Origin: Bradyrhizobium liaoningense
GTDB taxonomy: Bacteria > Pseudomonadota > Alphaproteobacteria > Rhizobiales > Xanthobacteraceae
Direction of reading: 5' to 3'
Length of the DNA: 64,000 nucleotides
Assembly (NCBI RefSeq): GCF_018130825.1
Contig: NZ_JAFCJS010000001.1
Span: 1,054,001 to 1,118,000, forward strand
A model generated the notes under the pieces. It ran no database searches and was not told where the DNA came from. It worked only from the letters and a program-made list of their open reading frames with translations. Shown piece by piece: positions 15,590 through 23,526 of this stretch. How positions within the stretch are numbered: position 1 is the stretch's first letter; each line of letters opens with the position of its first letter. The position numbers were made by a program, and so were the translations under genes.

Positions 15590-15841
15590 ATGCGGATTGC
15601 CCATCTCGTTTTCGCCGGAGCTCTCGTGGCCGGCTCCGTGCTGACCGCCCCGGCGCTGGCAAGGAATTCCGACACCCAGAAAGGCGAGGACAAATCGAGC
15701 TCGTCGTCATCGTGCAGCGCCTATCAGCAGGCGCCGGACGGAACATGGGAACAGCTCCCCTGCAAGGAAACCGGCGAACGCGCGCAGCCGCAGACGCAAC
15801 ACCGCGCCCCGGCACAGGGAACGGATCACTGGGAGCGCTGA
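15590..15841 (+). CDS. Small secreted Ser-rich protein
   Basis: An 83-residue protein with a signal peptide (IAHLVFAGALVAGSVLTAPALA). The short mature region carries a serine run (KSSSSSSCSAY), two cysteines (SSCSAY and LPCKETGE) and a Gln/His-rich tail ending TDHWER. AGGAGA precedes the ATG. It is typical of small periplasmic proteins of unknown role in Bradyrhizobium. The two cysteines could pair. Confidence 0.65.
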   Translation: MRIAHLVFAGALVAGSVLTAPALARNSDTQKGEDKSSSSSSCSAYQQAPDGTWEQLPCKETGERAQPQTQHRAPAQGTDHWER

Positions 15842-15859
15842 GCGCTCCCGTTTCCGCGG

Positions 15860-16045
15860 TCAGCCCTGGGTGGGACCGCGCATGATCTTCATGGCGGCCT
15901 CGATGTGGCGCCACTCCTTGGCCTCATCGGCCTCGCCGCGGCCCTCGCAGGCCTGGGCCTGCTCCGCGGCCTTCGCAATCGCAGCAAAACCGTGCCGTTC
16001 GAGCATCTGCCGCGCGACGGTATGGACCTGGACCTCGGACATCAT
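15860..16045 (-). CDS. Small cytoplasmic hypothetical protein
   Basis: A 61-residue helical protein with HTVARQMLERHGFAAIAKAA and EWRHIEAAMKIMRG, without signal or membrane segment. Two consecutive ATG codons occur at 16045 and 16042, and GGGAGAG precedes the first at seven bases. It is convergent with the small secreted gene that ends at 15841. Function unknown. Confidence 0.6.
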   Translation of the reverse strand: MMSEVQVHTVARQMLERHGFAAIAKAAEQAQACEGRGEADEAKEWRHIEAAMKIMRGPTQG

Positions 16046-16153
16046 GGACGCTCTCCCGCTTGACGAACCACGGGGTTGGCTCGATCGCCCCCGCGCATTC
16101 CCTAGAACGACGGAGTCCCGGGCCCCGTTCCGTCCATATCCGCACACATGACA

Positions 16154-16185
16154 AAGGCGGCCCGCCATGCCCGGCGGACCGCCTT
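16154..16185 (-). terminator. Hairpin terminator after minE
   Basis: AAGGCGG (16154-16160) pairs with CCGCCTT (16179-16185), and the inner CCGCC/GGCGG extends the stem. It lies 40 bp beyond the minE stop on the minus strand, and reading from that strand the stem ends in a T-rich CCTTTGTC. It probably ends the minCDE transcript. Confidence 0.6.
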
Positions 16186-16224
16186 CTCACCCACCCCAAA
16201 ACTGCGGGTCGTCGGCCGCGTCCC

Positions 16225-16506
16225 CTACGCAACCGCCACTTTCTTGCGCTCGATGTCGTTGGGCACCTCGATATCGACCTCCAGGGTCGACACCTCGTCG
16301 CCGCGTTCGAGCCGCACGATGACCTTGGTCGGGTCCAGCGTCACATGCTTGGACACGACGGCGAGAATTTCCTCACGCAGCACACCGAGCAGATCGGGTT
16401 GGCCGCGCATTCCGCGTTCATGGGCAAGCAGGATCTGCAGCCGTTCGCGCGCGACCGGTGCCGAGGCCTTGTTGCCACGGAGAAGTCGAAGCAGACCCAT
16501 GCTCAT
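16225..16506 (-). CDS. minE: Cell division topological specificity factor MinE
   Basis: A 93-residue protein of normal MinE length. The N-terminal amphipathic membrane-targeting helix ([20 protein letters not shown]) leads into the MinD-activating region LLAHERGM. The C-terminal dimer domain contains [11 protein letters not shown] and [28 protein letters not shown]. MinE drives MinD off the membrane and so keeps the division inhibitor away from mid-cell. Its start overlaps the minD stop by four bases (ATGA), the usual arrangement. Confidence 0.96.
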   Translation of the reverse strand: MSMGLLRLLRGNKASAPVARERLQILLAHERGMRGQPDLLGVLREEILAVVSKHVTLDPTKVIVRLERGDEVSTLEVDIEVPNDIERKKVAVA

Positions 16507-17318
16507 GCAGCCCTCCGTCGCAGCAGACGATCCATCAGACCTCTGCGCTCGGCAGGAACATGCATTGTCACGTTCTCGCCGCAGAGGCGCTTGGCCGCGT
16601 CCATATAGGCCCGCGCCGGCGCTCCATCCGCATTCGACAGGGTCACCGGCGTGCCGACGTTGGAGGCCTTCAACACGTCCTGGCTCTCGGGGATGATGCC
16701 GAGCAACGGCGTTGCGAGGATCTCGAGGATGTCGTCGATCGTCAGCATCTCGCCACGCGCGGCGCGGGAGGGATCGTAGCGGGTGATGAGAATGTGCTTC
16801 TCGACCCGCTCGCCCTTCTCGGCCCGCACGGTCTTGGAATCGAGCATGCCGATGATGCGATCGGAATCGCGCACCGAGGAGACTTCCGGATTGGTGACGA
16901 TCACGGCTTCATCCGCAAAGCGCATCGCCATGGAGGCGCCGCGCTCGATGCCGGCCGGGCTGTCGCAGATCACCCAGTCGAAACGGCTGCGCAGATCGGC
17001 GATGACCTTGCCGACGCCCTCTTCCGTCAGCGCGTCCTTGTCGCGGGTTTGCGACGCCGGCAGCAGCCAGAGGTTCTCGAGCCGCTTGTCCTTGATCAGG
17101 GCCTGCGGCAGCTTGGCCACGCCCTGCACCACATTGATGAGGTCGAACACGACGCGGCGTTCGGCGCCCATTACGAGGTCGAGGTTGCGCAGGCCGACGT
17201 CGAAATCGACGACGACAACCCTGTCGCCGCGTTGCGCCAGCGCAGCCCCCAGCGCGGCAGTCGTCGTCGTCTTGCCGACGCCCCCCTTGCCTGATGTCAC
17301 GACCAGTACCTTACTCAT
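16503..17318 (-). CDS. minD: Septum site-determining ATPase MinD
   Basis: A 271-residue ParA/MinD ATPase. The deviant Walker A motif [18 protein letters not shown] is at residues 7-24, the switch region includes [16 protein letters not shown], and [19 protein letters not shown] follows. The C-terminal amphipathic membrane helix is in [14 protein letters not shown]. MinD recruits MinC to the inner membrane and oscillates with MinE. AAGGAG lies upstream of the ATG. It is second in minC-minD-minE, 21 bp after minC. Confidence 0.97.
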   Translation of the reverse strand: MSKVLVVTSGKGGVGKTTTTAALGAALAQRGDRVVVVDFDVGLRNLDLVMGAERRVVFDLINVVQGVAKLPQALIKDKRLENLWLLPASQTRDKDALTEEGVGKVIADLRSRFDWVICDSPAGIERGASMAMRFADEAVIVTNPEVSSVRDSDRIIGMLDSKTVRAEKGERVEKHILITRYDPSRAARGEMLTIDDILEILATPLLGIIPESQDVLKASNVGTPVTLSNADGAPARAYMDAAKRLCGENVTMHVPAERRGLMDRLLRRRAA

Positions 17319-17339
17319 CTGAAATGTCTCCTTTGCTGG

Positions 17340-18038
17340 TCAGTTCAGTGCTGTAATTCGCATGGTATTCCCCTGCAGCCAGGCCTGCGCCGGCTTGCCG
17401 CGCAGGGCGGCGTCGATGTCGTCCGCAGTCTGGTAAAACCCATCGATTGCAAGCAGTTCGGCCTCGATCTTCTGGCAATAGATGCGCGCGCTGGTGTGAC
17501 CGTTCACGCCGGCCATGGCGCGGCCGCGCAGCGCGCCGTAGATGTGGATGGAGCCGCCGGCGACGACCTCGGCGCCGGATCCGACCGAGCCCAGAATGGT
17601 GACGTCGCCTTCGGGAAAGATCACGGTCTGGCCCGAGCGCACGGGAGCCTCCAGCAGCAGCGAAGTCGGCTTGGTCTCGGCTTTCGCCTCAGATTTCTTG
17701 GGCGCGGTCGGCTCGACCACGCAGCTGCGTCCCCCCGACAGCAGCGGCGGCATCGCCGGCGTCAGCCTTTCCTCCTCCACGCCCTCGATGCCGAGGACGC
17801 GGATGTTGCGGTCCTGCAGGCTGGCGAGCAGATGGCCGATGCCGGCCTGGCTGAGATCAACCGAGGACAGGTCGATCACCACGGGCCGGCCGGCGAAGAA
17901 GCCCGGCGACCGTGCGATCGTGGCGTCGATCTCCTGGAGCCAGTCCTGGATCGGAACCGTCGGCACGAACACGAAAGCGACATAGGAGCGCCCGCGCAGG
18001 CGCACCATCTGACGTTGGACTTTTGCTGCAGCCTCCAT
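17340..18038 (-). CDS. minC: Septum site-determining protein MinC
   Basis: A 232-residue FtsZ-assembly inhibitor. The N-terminal domain (about residues 10-100) carries SYVAFVFVPTVPIQDWLQEI, and a Lys/Glu/Ala linker follows (KKSEAKAETKPTS). The C-terminal beta-helical domain binds MinD and includes SGQTVIFPEGDVTILGSVGSGAEVVAGGSIHIYG and LRGRAMAG, a highly recognisable MinC pattern. It is first gene of minCDE. The upstream region up to 18118 is AT-rich with repeated TTAAC and probably holds the promoter. Confidence 0.95.
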   Translation of the reverse strand: MEAAAKVQRQMVRLRGRSYVAFVFVPTVPIQDWLQEIDATIARSPGFFAGRPVVIDLSSVDLSQAGIGHLLASLQDRNIRVLGIEGVEEERLTPAMPPLLSGGRSCVVEPTAPKKSEAKAETKPTSLLLEAPVRSGQTVIFPEGDVTILGSVGSGAEVVAGGSIHIYGALRGRAMAGVNGHTSARIYCQKIEAELLAIDGFYQTADDIDAALRGKPAQAWLQGNTMRITALN

Positions 18039-18180
18039 AGCGGCCGACTCGTTCCCCGTTATTGAATGGTTAACGATGCCGCCGAGATGGTTAACGGCCG
18101 GTTAATTTCTCCGTAGGTTACGTGGGGAATGGGCCGGTTGGGCGGCGTGAGGAAGCGCGCCAGCCAAGCGCTCTGACCTC

Positions 18181-18258
18181 GTAGGGTGGGCAAAGCGTAA
18201 GCGTGCCCACCGTCAAGAAATCGTGGGCACGGCGCATGTGCGCCTTTGCCCACCCTAC
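18181..18258. repeat. Long foldback repeat (GTAGGGTGGGCAAAG family)
   Basis: A perfect 15-bp inverted repeat, GTAGGGTGGGCAAAG (18181-18195) and CTTTGCCCACCCTAC (18244-18258), encloses a second inverted pair GTGCCCAC/GTGGGCAC. The element lies between the minC promoter region and the stop of the TRAP protein gene. It resembles a dispersed intergenic repeat I know from Bradyrhizobium genomes. No coding potential. Confidence 0.75.
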
Positions 18259-18296
18259 GAGAGCGCGGTGCTCGCGGCACCGCGCCCTTCTTACGC

Positions 18297-19388
18297 TCAG
18301 CTCTTGTTGCGCATCTTGCTGAGCAGGTAGTTGTCGTAAAAATTCTCGGCGATCTGCGTGTAGAACAGCAGCTCCTTCATATAGGCGTCGTGGCTGTCCT
18401 TGGTGCGCTTGAACAGGTCGCTCTTGCCGGCGAGCTCGTTCAGATGCTCCTGGGTCGCGTTGTAGCAGGCTTCCAGCACCGGCTGCGGGAAGGCCTTCAG
18501 CTCGGCGCCGTTGGCGATCAGCCGCTTCAAGGCAGCCGGATTCACGCTGTCGTATTTCTCGAGCATCCAGGCGCCCGCGGCCGACGCGGCCTGGTTGACG
18601 ATCGCCTGATAGTGCTTCGGCAGGCTCGCCCATTTCTCGTCGTTGACGATCATGTGCAGCATGGCGCCGCCTTCCCACCAGCCGGGGAAGTAGTAGTATT
18701 TCGCGACCTTCTGGAAGCCGAGCTTCTCGTCGTCATAGGGACCGACGAATTCGGCCGCGTCGATCGAGCCCTTCTCCAGCGCCGCATAAACGTCGCCGCC
18801 CGCGAGCTGCTGCGGCACGATGCCGAGCCTGGCCAGCACATGGCCGCCCATGCCGGCGATGCGGAATTTGAGGCCCTTGAGATCGTCGACGGTCTTGATC
18901 TCCTTGCGGAACCAGCCGCCCATCTGAGTGCCGGAATTGCCGCAGAGGATGGCGTGCGCCTTGAACGGCTTCAGCGCCTCGTTGGTGAGATCGGCGCCGC
19001 CGCCGAAATACCACCAGGACTCCTGATGGCGATGGTTCATGCCGAACGGCGCACCGGTGGCATAAGCCAGCGCCGGCTCCTTGCCGATGTAGAAATAGAG
19101 CGGCGTCTGCGCCATCTCGACCGAGGCGACGCTGACGGCATCGAGCGCCTGCAGGCCGGGGACGAGCTCGCCGGCCGCGAAGGTCTGGATCTGGAATTTG
19201 TTGTCGGTGGCCTCGGCAACATATTTCGCGAAGGTCTGCGCCGTGCCGTAGATGGTGTCGAGCGATTTCGGGAAGCTCGAGGTCAGGCGCCATTTGATCT
19301 CCGGCGCGCTCTGCGCAATCGCAGGTGCTGCAACCAGCGTCGTCGCACCGGCGACCGCGCCGCCCTTGAGGAATGTCCGGCGTTTCAT
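18297..19388 (-). CDS. TRAP transporter solute-binding protein (DctP/TakP-like)
   Basis: A 363-residue periplasmic binding protein with a twin-arginine type leader (MKRRTFLKGGAVAGATTLV) and Ala-rich cleavage region. The body matches the TakP-like DctP family: WRLTSSFPKSLDTIYGTAQ, LKGLKFRIAGMGGHVLARLG, and GSIDAAEFVGPYDDEKLGF, the stretch that in TakP-type proteins carries ligand-binding residues. Ligands are usually 2-oxo acids or related carboxylates bound with a cation. AAGGAGAG precedes the ATG. No DctQ/DctM membrane genes are adjacent, so it is an orphan here. Confidence 0.9.
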   Translation of the reverse strand: MKRRTFLKGGAVAGATTLVAAPAIAQSAPEIKWRLTSSFPKSLDTIYGTAQTFAKYVAEATDNKFQIQTFAAGELVPGLQALDAVSVASVEMAQTPLYFYIGKEPALAYATGAPFGMNHRHQESWWYFGGGADLTNEALKPFKAHAILCGNSGTQMGGWFRKEIKTVDDLKGLKFRIAGMGGHVLARLGIVPQQLAGGDVYAALEKGSIDAAEFVGPYDDEKLGFQKVAKYYYFPGWWEGGAMLHMIVNDEKWASLPKHYQAIVNQAASAAGAWMLEKYDSVNPAALKRLIANGAELKAFPQPVLEACYNATQEHLNELAGKSDLFKRTKDSHDAYMKELLFYTQIAENFYDNYLLSKMRNKS

Positions 19389-19563
19389 GATGGGGCTCTC
19401 CTTGAAGTCAGGCTCGAAATGGGTGGCCTTGTGAACCGGCTTTGGCCACGTCCTTGGCGGACCGTTTGCCTGTTCCTGGCGCGGAGTTCAAGCTGCCAGA
19501 ACGCATGGCGCCGCGGCCATCGGCCGTCAGAACGGCGCACCGAACCAGGGGCTGCCGAAAGCC

Positions 19564-20166
19564 TCAGGCGTCCTGGAGAAACACCGAGAGCGCCCGCTGC
19601 AATTCCTTGAACGCGCGCGGCCCGATCTTGGCCGCAAGCGTCTTCTCGCTCTCGTCAATCGCCGGGCGCAAACGGCCCAGCAGCGCGGCCCCGGCCTGCG
19701 TCAGATACAGCACGTAATAACGGCGATTGATCGCGGAGGCCGACCGCTGCACCAGACCGCGCCGCTCGAGATGATCCACGAGGCGCCCGAGCCCGGCCCG
19801 CTCGATCGACAGGGATTGCGCGATGGCGAGCTGATTGACGCCCGGATTGGCCTCGATCACCGACAGGACGGAAAACTGCGCCGCGCTGATGTCGAAGGCG
19901 GCGAGCCGCCGGCTGACGTCCTTGAACACCCAGAGCTGGGCGCGCCGGATGCGATAGCCGAGCGAGCGGGACAGATCGTCGGAGGCGAGCAGCTTGCGCC
20001 GGGCGGGCTTTGCGGCCGCTGCTGCCCGCGGCGCGGACCGCTGCGGCTTTGCGACCGGCGCCCGGCGTTGCGCGCCCTTGGACGATCGCTTCCTGACGCC
20101 CGCCTTCTCCGGCTCCATCGACGATGATCTTTCACTAGCCGTTGCTGCGGCATCCGGCCCGGCCAT
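19564..20166 (-). CDS. MarR family regulator with basic Ala/Arg/Lys-rich N-terminal tail
   Basis: A 200-residue protein. Residues 60-200 form a normal MarR winged helix: SLGYRIRRAQLWVFKDVSRR, ISAAQFSVLSVIEANPGVNQ, AIAQSLSIERAGLGRLVDHL, and wing residues LVQRSASAINRRYYVLYLTQAG. The first 60 residues are low complexity and very basic (RKRSSKGAQRRAPVAKPQRS), an unusual extension that could add nonspecific DNA binding. A second in-frame ATG at 20118 would remove 16 residues. It is divergent from the tannase-like hydrolase gene across a 427-bp gap, so regulation of that gene is possible but unproven. Confidence 0.8.
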   Translation of the reverse strand: MAGPDAAATASERSSSMEPEKAGVRKRSSKGAQRRAPVAKPQRSAPRAAAAAKPARRKLLASDDLSRSLGYRIRRAQLWVFKDVSRRLAAFDISAAQFSVLSVIEANPGVNQLAIAQSLSIERAGLGRLVDHLERRGLVQRSASAINRRYYVLYLTQAGAALLGRLRPAIDESEKTLAAKIGPRAFKELQRALSVFLQDA

Positions 20167-20593
20167 CCGGGATTCGACGCTGCAAGTCTATCGCAGCCTG
20201 GCCGGATCGAGAAGCCGAGCGGAATCGCGCGCTTTGCGAGCACAGCTTCTACGACAGGTTGCGCTGCGCACTCGCGCGCCGCGTCATGTTGACACGGCAA
20301 CATCGGCCGCCCTAGGATCGAATAAGCCCGCCGTGACACGAGCGGGGCCAAGGGGGATGACGTCCGTGCTTCCATCAGAGATGGGCGCCGAGTTGCGTGC
20401 GATCACGCATCGCGGCGCGATCGACTTGCGCAGCACGCTTCTGCGCGTTGCCTGCCGAATAGCGCAGTCGCGCCCGGCGATCGCACCATCAGCGCTGCTT
20501 TGGCTACGACATCGTCAACGACACCGACCGAACGAACGCGCCTCGTGAGGCGCGTTCGTTCGACCATCAATGATGAAACTGGGAGGGACTGAG
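20167..20593. promoter_or_regulatory. Intergenic control region upstream of the tannase-like gene
   Basis: A 427-bp gap between divergent genes with no supported coding sequence. Its notable feature is a perfect 16-bp inverted repeat at 20529-20562. It must hold promoters for both the MarR gene and the secreted hydrolase. No sigma factor box could be placed with confidence. Confidence 0.5.
20529..20562 (+). promoter_or_regulatory. Perfect 16-bp hairpin in the 5' region of the hydrolase gene
   Basis: CGAACGAACGCGCCTC (20529-20544) and GAGGCGCGTTCGTTCG (20547-20562) are exact inverted copies with a two-base centre. The element ends 31 bp before the ATG, just upstream of the GGGAGGG binding site, and lacks a following T-run. 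It could be an operator for a dimeric regulator or an RNA stem protecting or gating the mRNA. A terminator is less likely. Confidence 0.6.
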
Positions 20594-22450
20594 ATGAAAC
20601 GCCTATTTCTCGCATCGACGATCGTGGCCGGCTGTGCCGCTCTCGGCACGCAGGCCGTCGCGCACCAATTTCCGCCGAGCGGCGTCGCGCCGCGCGCGTC
20701 CTGCACCGCCCTCACCGGCCTCACGCTGCCGAACACGCAGATCCTGAGCGCGACCCAGAAATCGGGCTACTGCACCGTGATCGGCATCATCAACAAGCGC
20801 GTCTCGACGCAGGACCCCGATCACTTCACCTACGGCATCGGCTTTGCGCTCAACCTGCCCAACACCTGGCACGGCCGTTTCGAGATGATGGGCGGTGGCG
20901 GCACCGACGGCAGCCTCAATGCCGACCCGCAGGGCGCCGCCGGCGTCGAGCTCGGCCAGGGCTGGGCCGTGGCCGCCAATGACGGCGGGCACGAGGACAA
21001 CGCCAACAATGTCGTCGGCGGACATCAGGACGACGATCCCAATGCCGGCGGCTCCGCGCATTTCGCGATCGACGCGCAGGCACGCAGGGATTACGGCTAC
21101 AACGGCATCGAGAAGACCGCGACGATCTCCAAGCAGATCATCTCCTATTTCTACGGCCTCGACACCGTCTATTCCTACATCATGGGCTGCTCGAACGGCG
21201 GACGTGACGCCATGATGGCCTCGCAGCGCTTCCCCTGGCTGTTCGACGGCGTGATCTCGCAAAATCCCGGCTTCAACCTGCCGCAGGCGGGTCTTGCCGA
21301 AGCCTGGAACGAGCAGGTGCTCGGCACGCTCGCAACCAGCACGGACGTCAACGGGCAGCCGTTCATTCCCGAAACGTTTCCCGTGCAGGATCTCCAGGTG
21401 GCTTCGGCTGCGATCCTGAGCGCCTGCGACGCCCTCGATGGTCTGGTCGACGGCATCATCGACAGCTATCACGCCTGCACGGCAAAGAAGGTGTATCCGG
21501 CGCTCGCCAGTTACACCTGCGGCACCGGCTCGCACGGCAGCACGCCGCATGGCGGCACCTGCCTCACCTCCGCGCAAGTGGGCGCGCTCAAGAAGATCTA
21601 TGCCGGACCGGTCAACTCGAAAGGCCAGCGGCTCTATTCGAACTGGTTCTGGGATGCCGGAATCTGGACGCCGCCCACCGCGCCGGGCGCGGGCTGGCAA
21701 TTCTGGAACGTCGTCACCGCGCCGGTGCCTGGCGTCAACACCGCGATCAACCTGACGCTCGGCGCGGGCGCGATCCCGATGATCTTCCAGACCCCGCCGG
21801 TCGTCACGCCCGTCAACGGGCCGAACGGCCAGGAAGCCTTCGTGTTCAAGTTCAACTTCGACACCGACGCGCCGAAGATCTTCACGAAGACGGCGGCCTA
21901 TCCCGAAAGCAGCATGGACTTCATGGCCGCAGTCTCGACCGACCTGCGTCCGTTCAGAGCGCGCGGCAACAAGCTGATCATCTCCTCATCCGTCAATGAC
22001 GGCATCTTCTCCGGCGCTGCGATCGCCCGTTGGTATCGCAGCATGGACCGGCAGATGGGCGGGCGGGCGAGCGACTTCGCGCGGCTGTTCATGGTGCCGA
22101 ACATGGCCCATTGCGGCGGCGGCGCGGCAACCGCGAGCTTCGCCGGGAACCAGCTCAAGGCCATCACCGACTGGGTCGAGAAAGGCACCGCGCCGGACCG
22201 CATCGTCGCGGCCAACACCAACGCCACCTCGCCCTATCCGACCGGCGGCCTGTTCGATCCGCGCATCGCCCAGAACTTCCCGGCCAGCGGCACGCGGCCG
22301 CTCTGCGTCTATCCGAAGATCGCATCCTACAAGGGTAGCGGCCTGACCAACGACGCCGGCAGCTTCGCCTGCATCGAACCAGGCTTCAGGCCGGGCGGCG
22401 ACCACGACTTCAATGACGACGACGACGGACGCAGCGACAACAGGCAGTGA
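20594..22450 (+). CDS. Secreted tannase/feruloyl esterase family hydrolase
   Basis: A 618-residue exported ester hydrolase (signal peptide RLFLASTIVAGCAALGTQAVA). The nucleophile elbow is MGCSNGGRD (Ser200), the acid is in SVNDGIFSG (Asp469) and the base in MAHCGGG (His506). Cys199 and Cys507 sit next to Ser and His, as in the tannase family and MHETase, where they form a disulfide linking the active site. A lid-like insertion lies between about 210 and 460. The family hydrolyses esters of aromatic acids such as feruloyl, galloyl or terephthaloyl esters. The tail is Asp-rich (GGDHDFNDDDDGR). GGGAGGG precedes the ATG at 20594. The substrate cannot be told from sequence. Confidence 0.88.
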   Translation: MKRLFLASTIVAGCAALGTQAVAHQFPPSGVAPRASCTALTGLTLPNTQILSATQKSGYCTVIGIINKRVSTQDPDHFTYGIGFALNLPNTWHGRFEMMGGGGTDGSLNADPQGAAGVELGQGWAVAANDGGHEDNANNVVGGHQDDDPNAGGSAHFAIDAQARRDYGYNGIEKTATISKQIISYFYGLDTVYSYIMGCSNGGRDAMMASQRFPWLFDGVISQNPGFNLPQAGLAEAWNEQVLGTLATSTDVNGQPFIPETFPVQDLQVASAAILSACDALDGLVDGIIDSYHACTAKKVYPALASYTCGTGSHGSTPHGGTCLTSAQVGALKKIYAGPVNSKGQRLYSNWFWDAGIWTPPTAPGAGWQFWNVVTAPVPGVNTAINLTLGAGAIPMIFQTPPVVTPVNGPNGQEAFVFKFNFDTDAPKIFTKTAAYPESSMDFMAAVSTDLRPFRARGNKLIISSSVNDGIFSGAAIARWYRSMDRQMGGRASDFARLFMVPNMAHCGGGAATASFAGNQLKAITDWVEKGTAPDRIVAANTNATSPYPTGGLFDPRIAQNFPASGTRPLCVYPKIASYKGSGLTNDAGSFACIEPGFRPGGDHDFNDDDDGRSDNRQ

Positions 22451-22468
22451 GACGTCGCCCGTCTCTCG

Positions 22469-22600
22469 TGTCCCGGACGCAGCGCAGCGTCCCTTCGACG
22501 ATGCGCTGCAGAGCCGGGGCCCATGCATCGACCGGATGTTAAGCCCCTGGGTCCCGGATCTGCGCCGCGCCGCTGTCGCGGCGTGGCTTGTCCGGGACAC
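22469..22600. repeat. Dispersed inverted repeat (GTGTCCCGGAC family)
   Basis: GTGTCCCGGAC (22469-22479) and GTCCGGGACAC (22590-22600) bound a 132-bp element whose inner part also has complementary segments (GGGGCCCAT... and ...CTGGGTCCC). It lies between convergent genes ending at 22450 and 22611. The pattern resembles a common Bradyrhizobium intergenic repeat. It could fold as a bidirectional 3'-end structure. Confidence 0.65.
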
Positions 22601-22610
22601 AAGCAGGCTC

Positions 22611-23114
22611 TCACGCGGCCTCAGCCTCCTCGTACAAGCCGGCCATGAAGTCACCGAACGTCGGCGCAAGCGGCAGCACGTAGCCCCATTGGTCCGACAT
22701 CGCCTCCGTGAGGGTCCAGCCCTCGTCGTAGTTGGCGACCTCGTGATCGACGAACCAGATCTTGCCGAAATGCGTCTTGTCGATCGTCATGCAGATCGGG
22801 TTGCCGCCGTGGTCGCCCATGATCCACAGGAGCTCGTCGATTGTCGGCCATTGCGGCGTCTGACGCGTCAGGACCAGCGAGCACTTGTCGTGCCGCAATC
22901 CCAGCACCTCCTGGACTGCGCCCGCCCAATGCCCTTGCGGCCAGTTGAATTCGGCCGAGCCCTGGAAATAGCCGCCGGCGCAGGCCAGCAGGAACTGACG
23001 ATACTCATCCGGCAGGCGGCAGCCGATCGATTTCTCGAACGCCTCGAGCGCTGCGGGCGTCGGTTGGTTGGTGCCGGCGCGATCGACGCCTGCAATGAAT
23101 TCCGAGATATCCAT
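22611..23114 (-). CDS. SMI1/KNR4 (SUKH) family protein
   Basis: A 167-residue cytoplasmic protein with the SUKH fold pattern: TPAALEAFEKSIGCRLPDEYRQFLLACAGG near residues 20-50. A middle strand region reads ICMTIDKTHFGKIWFVDHE, and the C-terminal helix is PTFGDFMAGLYEEAEAA. Many SUKH proteins are immunity proteins against polymorphic toxins, others are housekeeping. No toxin gene is directly adjacent. A DUF982 gene and a DUF2778 gene lie upstream on the same strand. The start at 23114 follows AAGGAAACAGG. Confidence 0.85.
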   Translation of the reverse strand: MDISEFIAGVDRAGTNQPTPAALEAFEKSIGCRLPDEYRQFLLACAGGYFQGSAEFNWPQGHWAGAVQEVLGLRHDKCSLVLTRQTPQWPTIDELLWIMGDHGGNPICMTIDKTHFGKIWFVDHEVANYDEGWTLTEAMSDQWGYVLPLAPTFGDFMAGLYEEAEAA

Positions 23115-23204
23115 GCGACCCTGTTTCCTTCGCGCCAAACGCGCCAAGCTTGGTCGCAACGCCCCTGGAACGGGTTCGAGGATTGGAGAAGGAGGAACGC
23201 CTGC

Positions 23205-23462
23205 TCAGAGCAGCTTGGCGCTCACGAACAGGGCGCGCACGGCGTTGGTCGCTTGCACCGCCAGCATGGCATTGCCGGCCGCGCCTTCGAGGGCCGCGAC
23301 GGCGTCCTCATGCAGCGAGCGGAATTCCATCCACTCGACCGATTTGAAATTGGTCAGGAATTGATAGGCCTGCCCGACGGTCGCGATCGCCAGCGTGTCA
23401 CCGTTCAGCTTGATCTTGAACGTGGTGCGCAACGGGGTTTCGGAGCTTGCTGGATCACTCAT
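23205..23462 (-). CDS. DUF982 family small protein
   Basis: An 85-residue protein with the DUF982 layout: a first strand pair (TTFKIKLNGDTLAIATVGQA), a YQFLTNF helix, then a long C-terminal helix AVAALEGAAGNAMLAVQATNAVRALFVSA. DUF982 proteins are short, multi-copy proteins of Rhizobiales with no known function. It sits between the DUF2778 gene (64 bp upstream) and the SMI1/KNR4 gene (90 bp downstream), all on the minus strand, so a short operon is possible. Confidence 0.75.
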   Translation of the reverse strand: MSDPASSETPLRTTFKIKLNGDTLAIATVGQAYQFLTNFKSVEWMEFRSLHEDAVAALEGAAGNAMLAVQATNAVRALFVSAKLL

Positions 23463-23526
23463 GGGCTGCTTCTGGACGATGACGGCTTAACGAAGGGGAA
23501 ACGGCAGCCCCGCCGTCCGGTAAATA

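Noticed and set aside
18297..19388. Complete TRAP transport operon
   Set aside because: No DctQ or DctM membrane genes on either side; only the binding protein is present.
18246..19610. Plus-strand open frame of about 450 codons
   Set aside because: It is the shadow of the TRAP binding protein on the other strand, an effect of high GC third positions.
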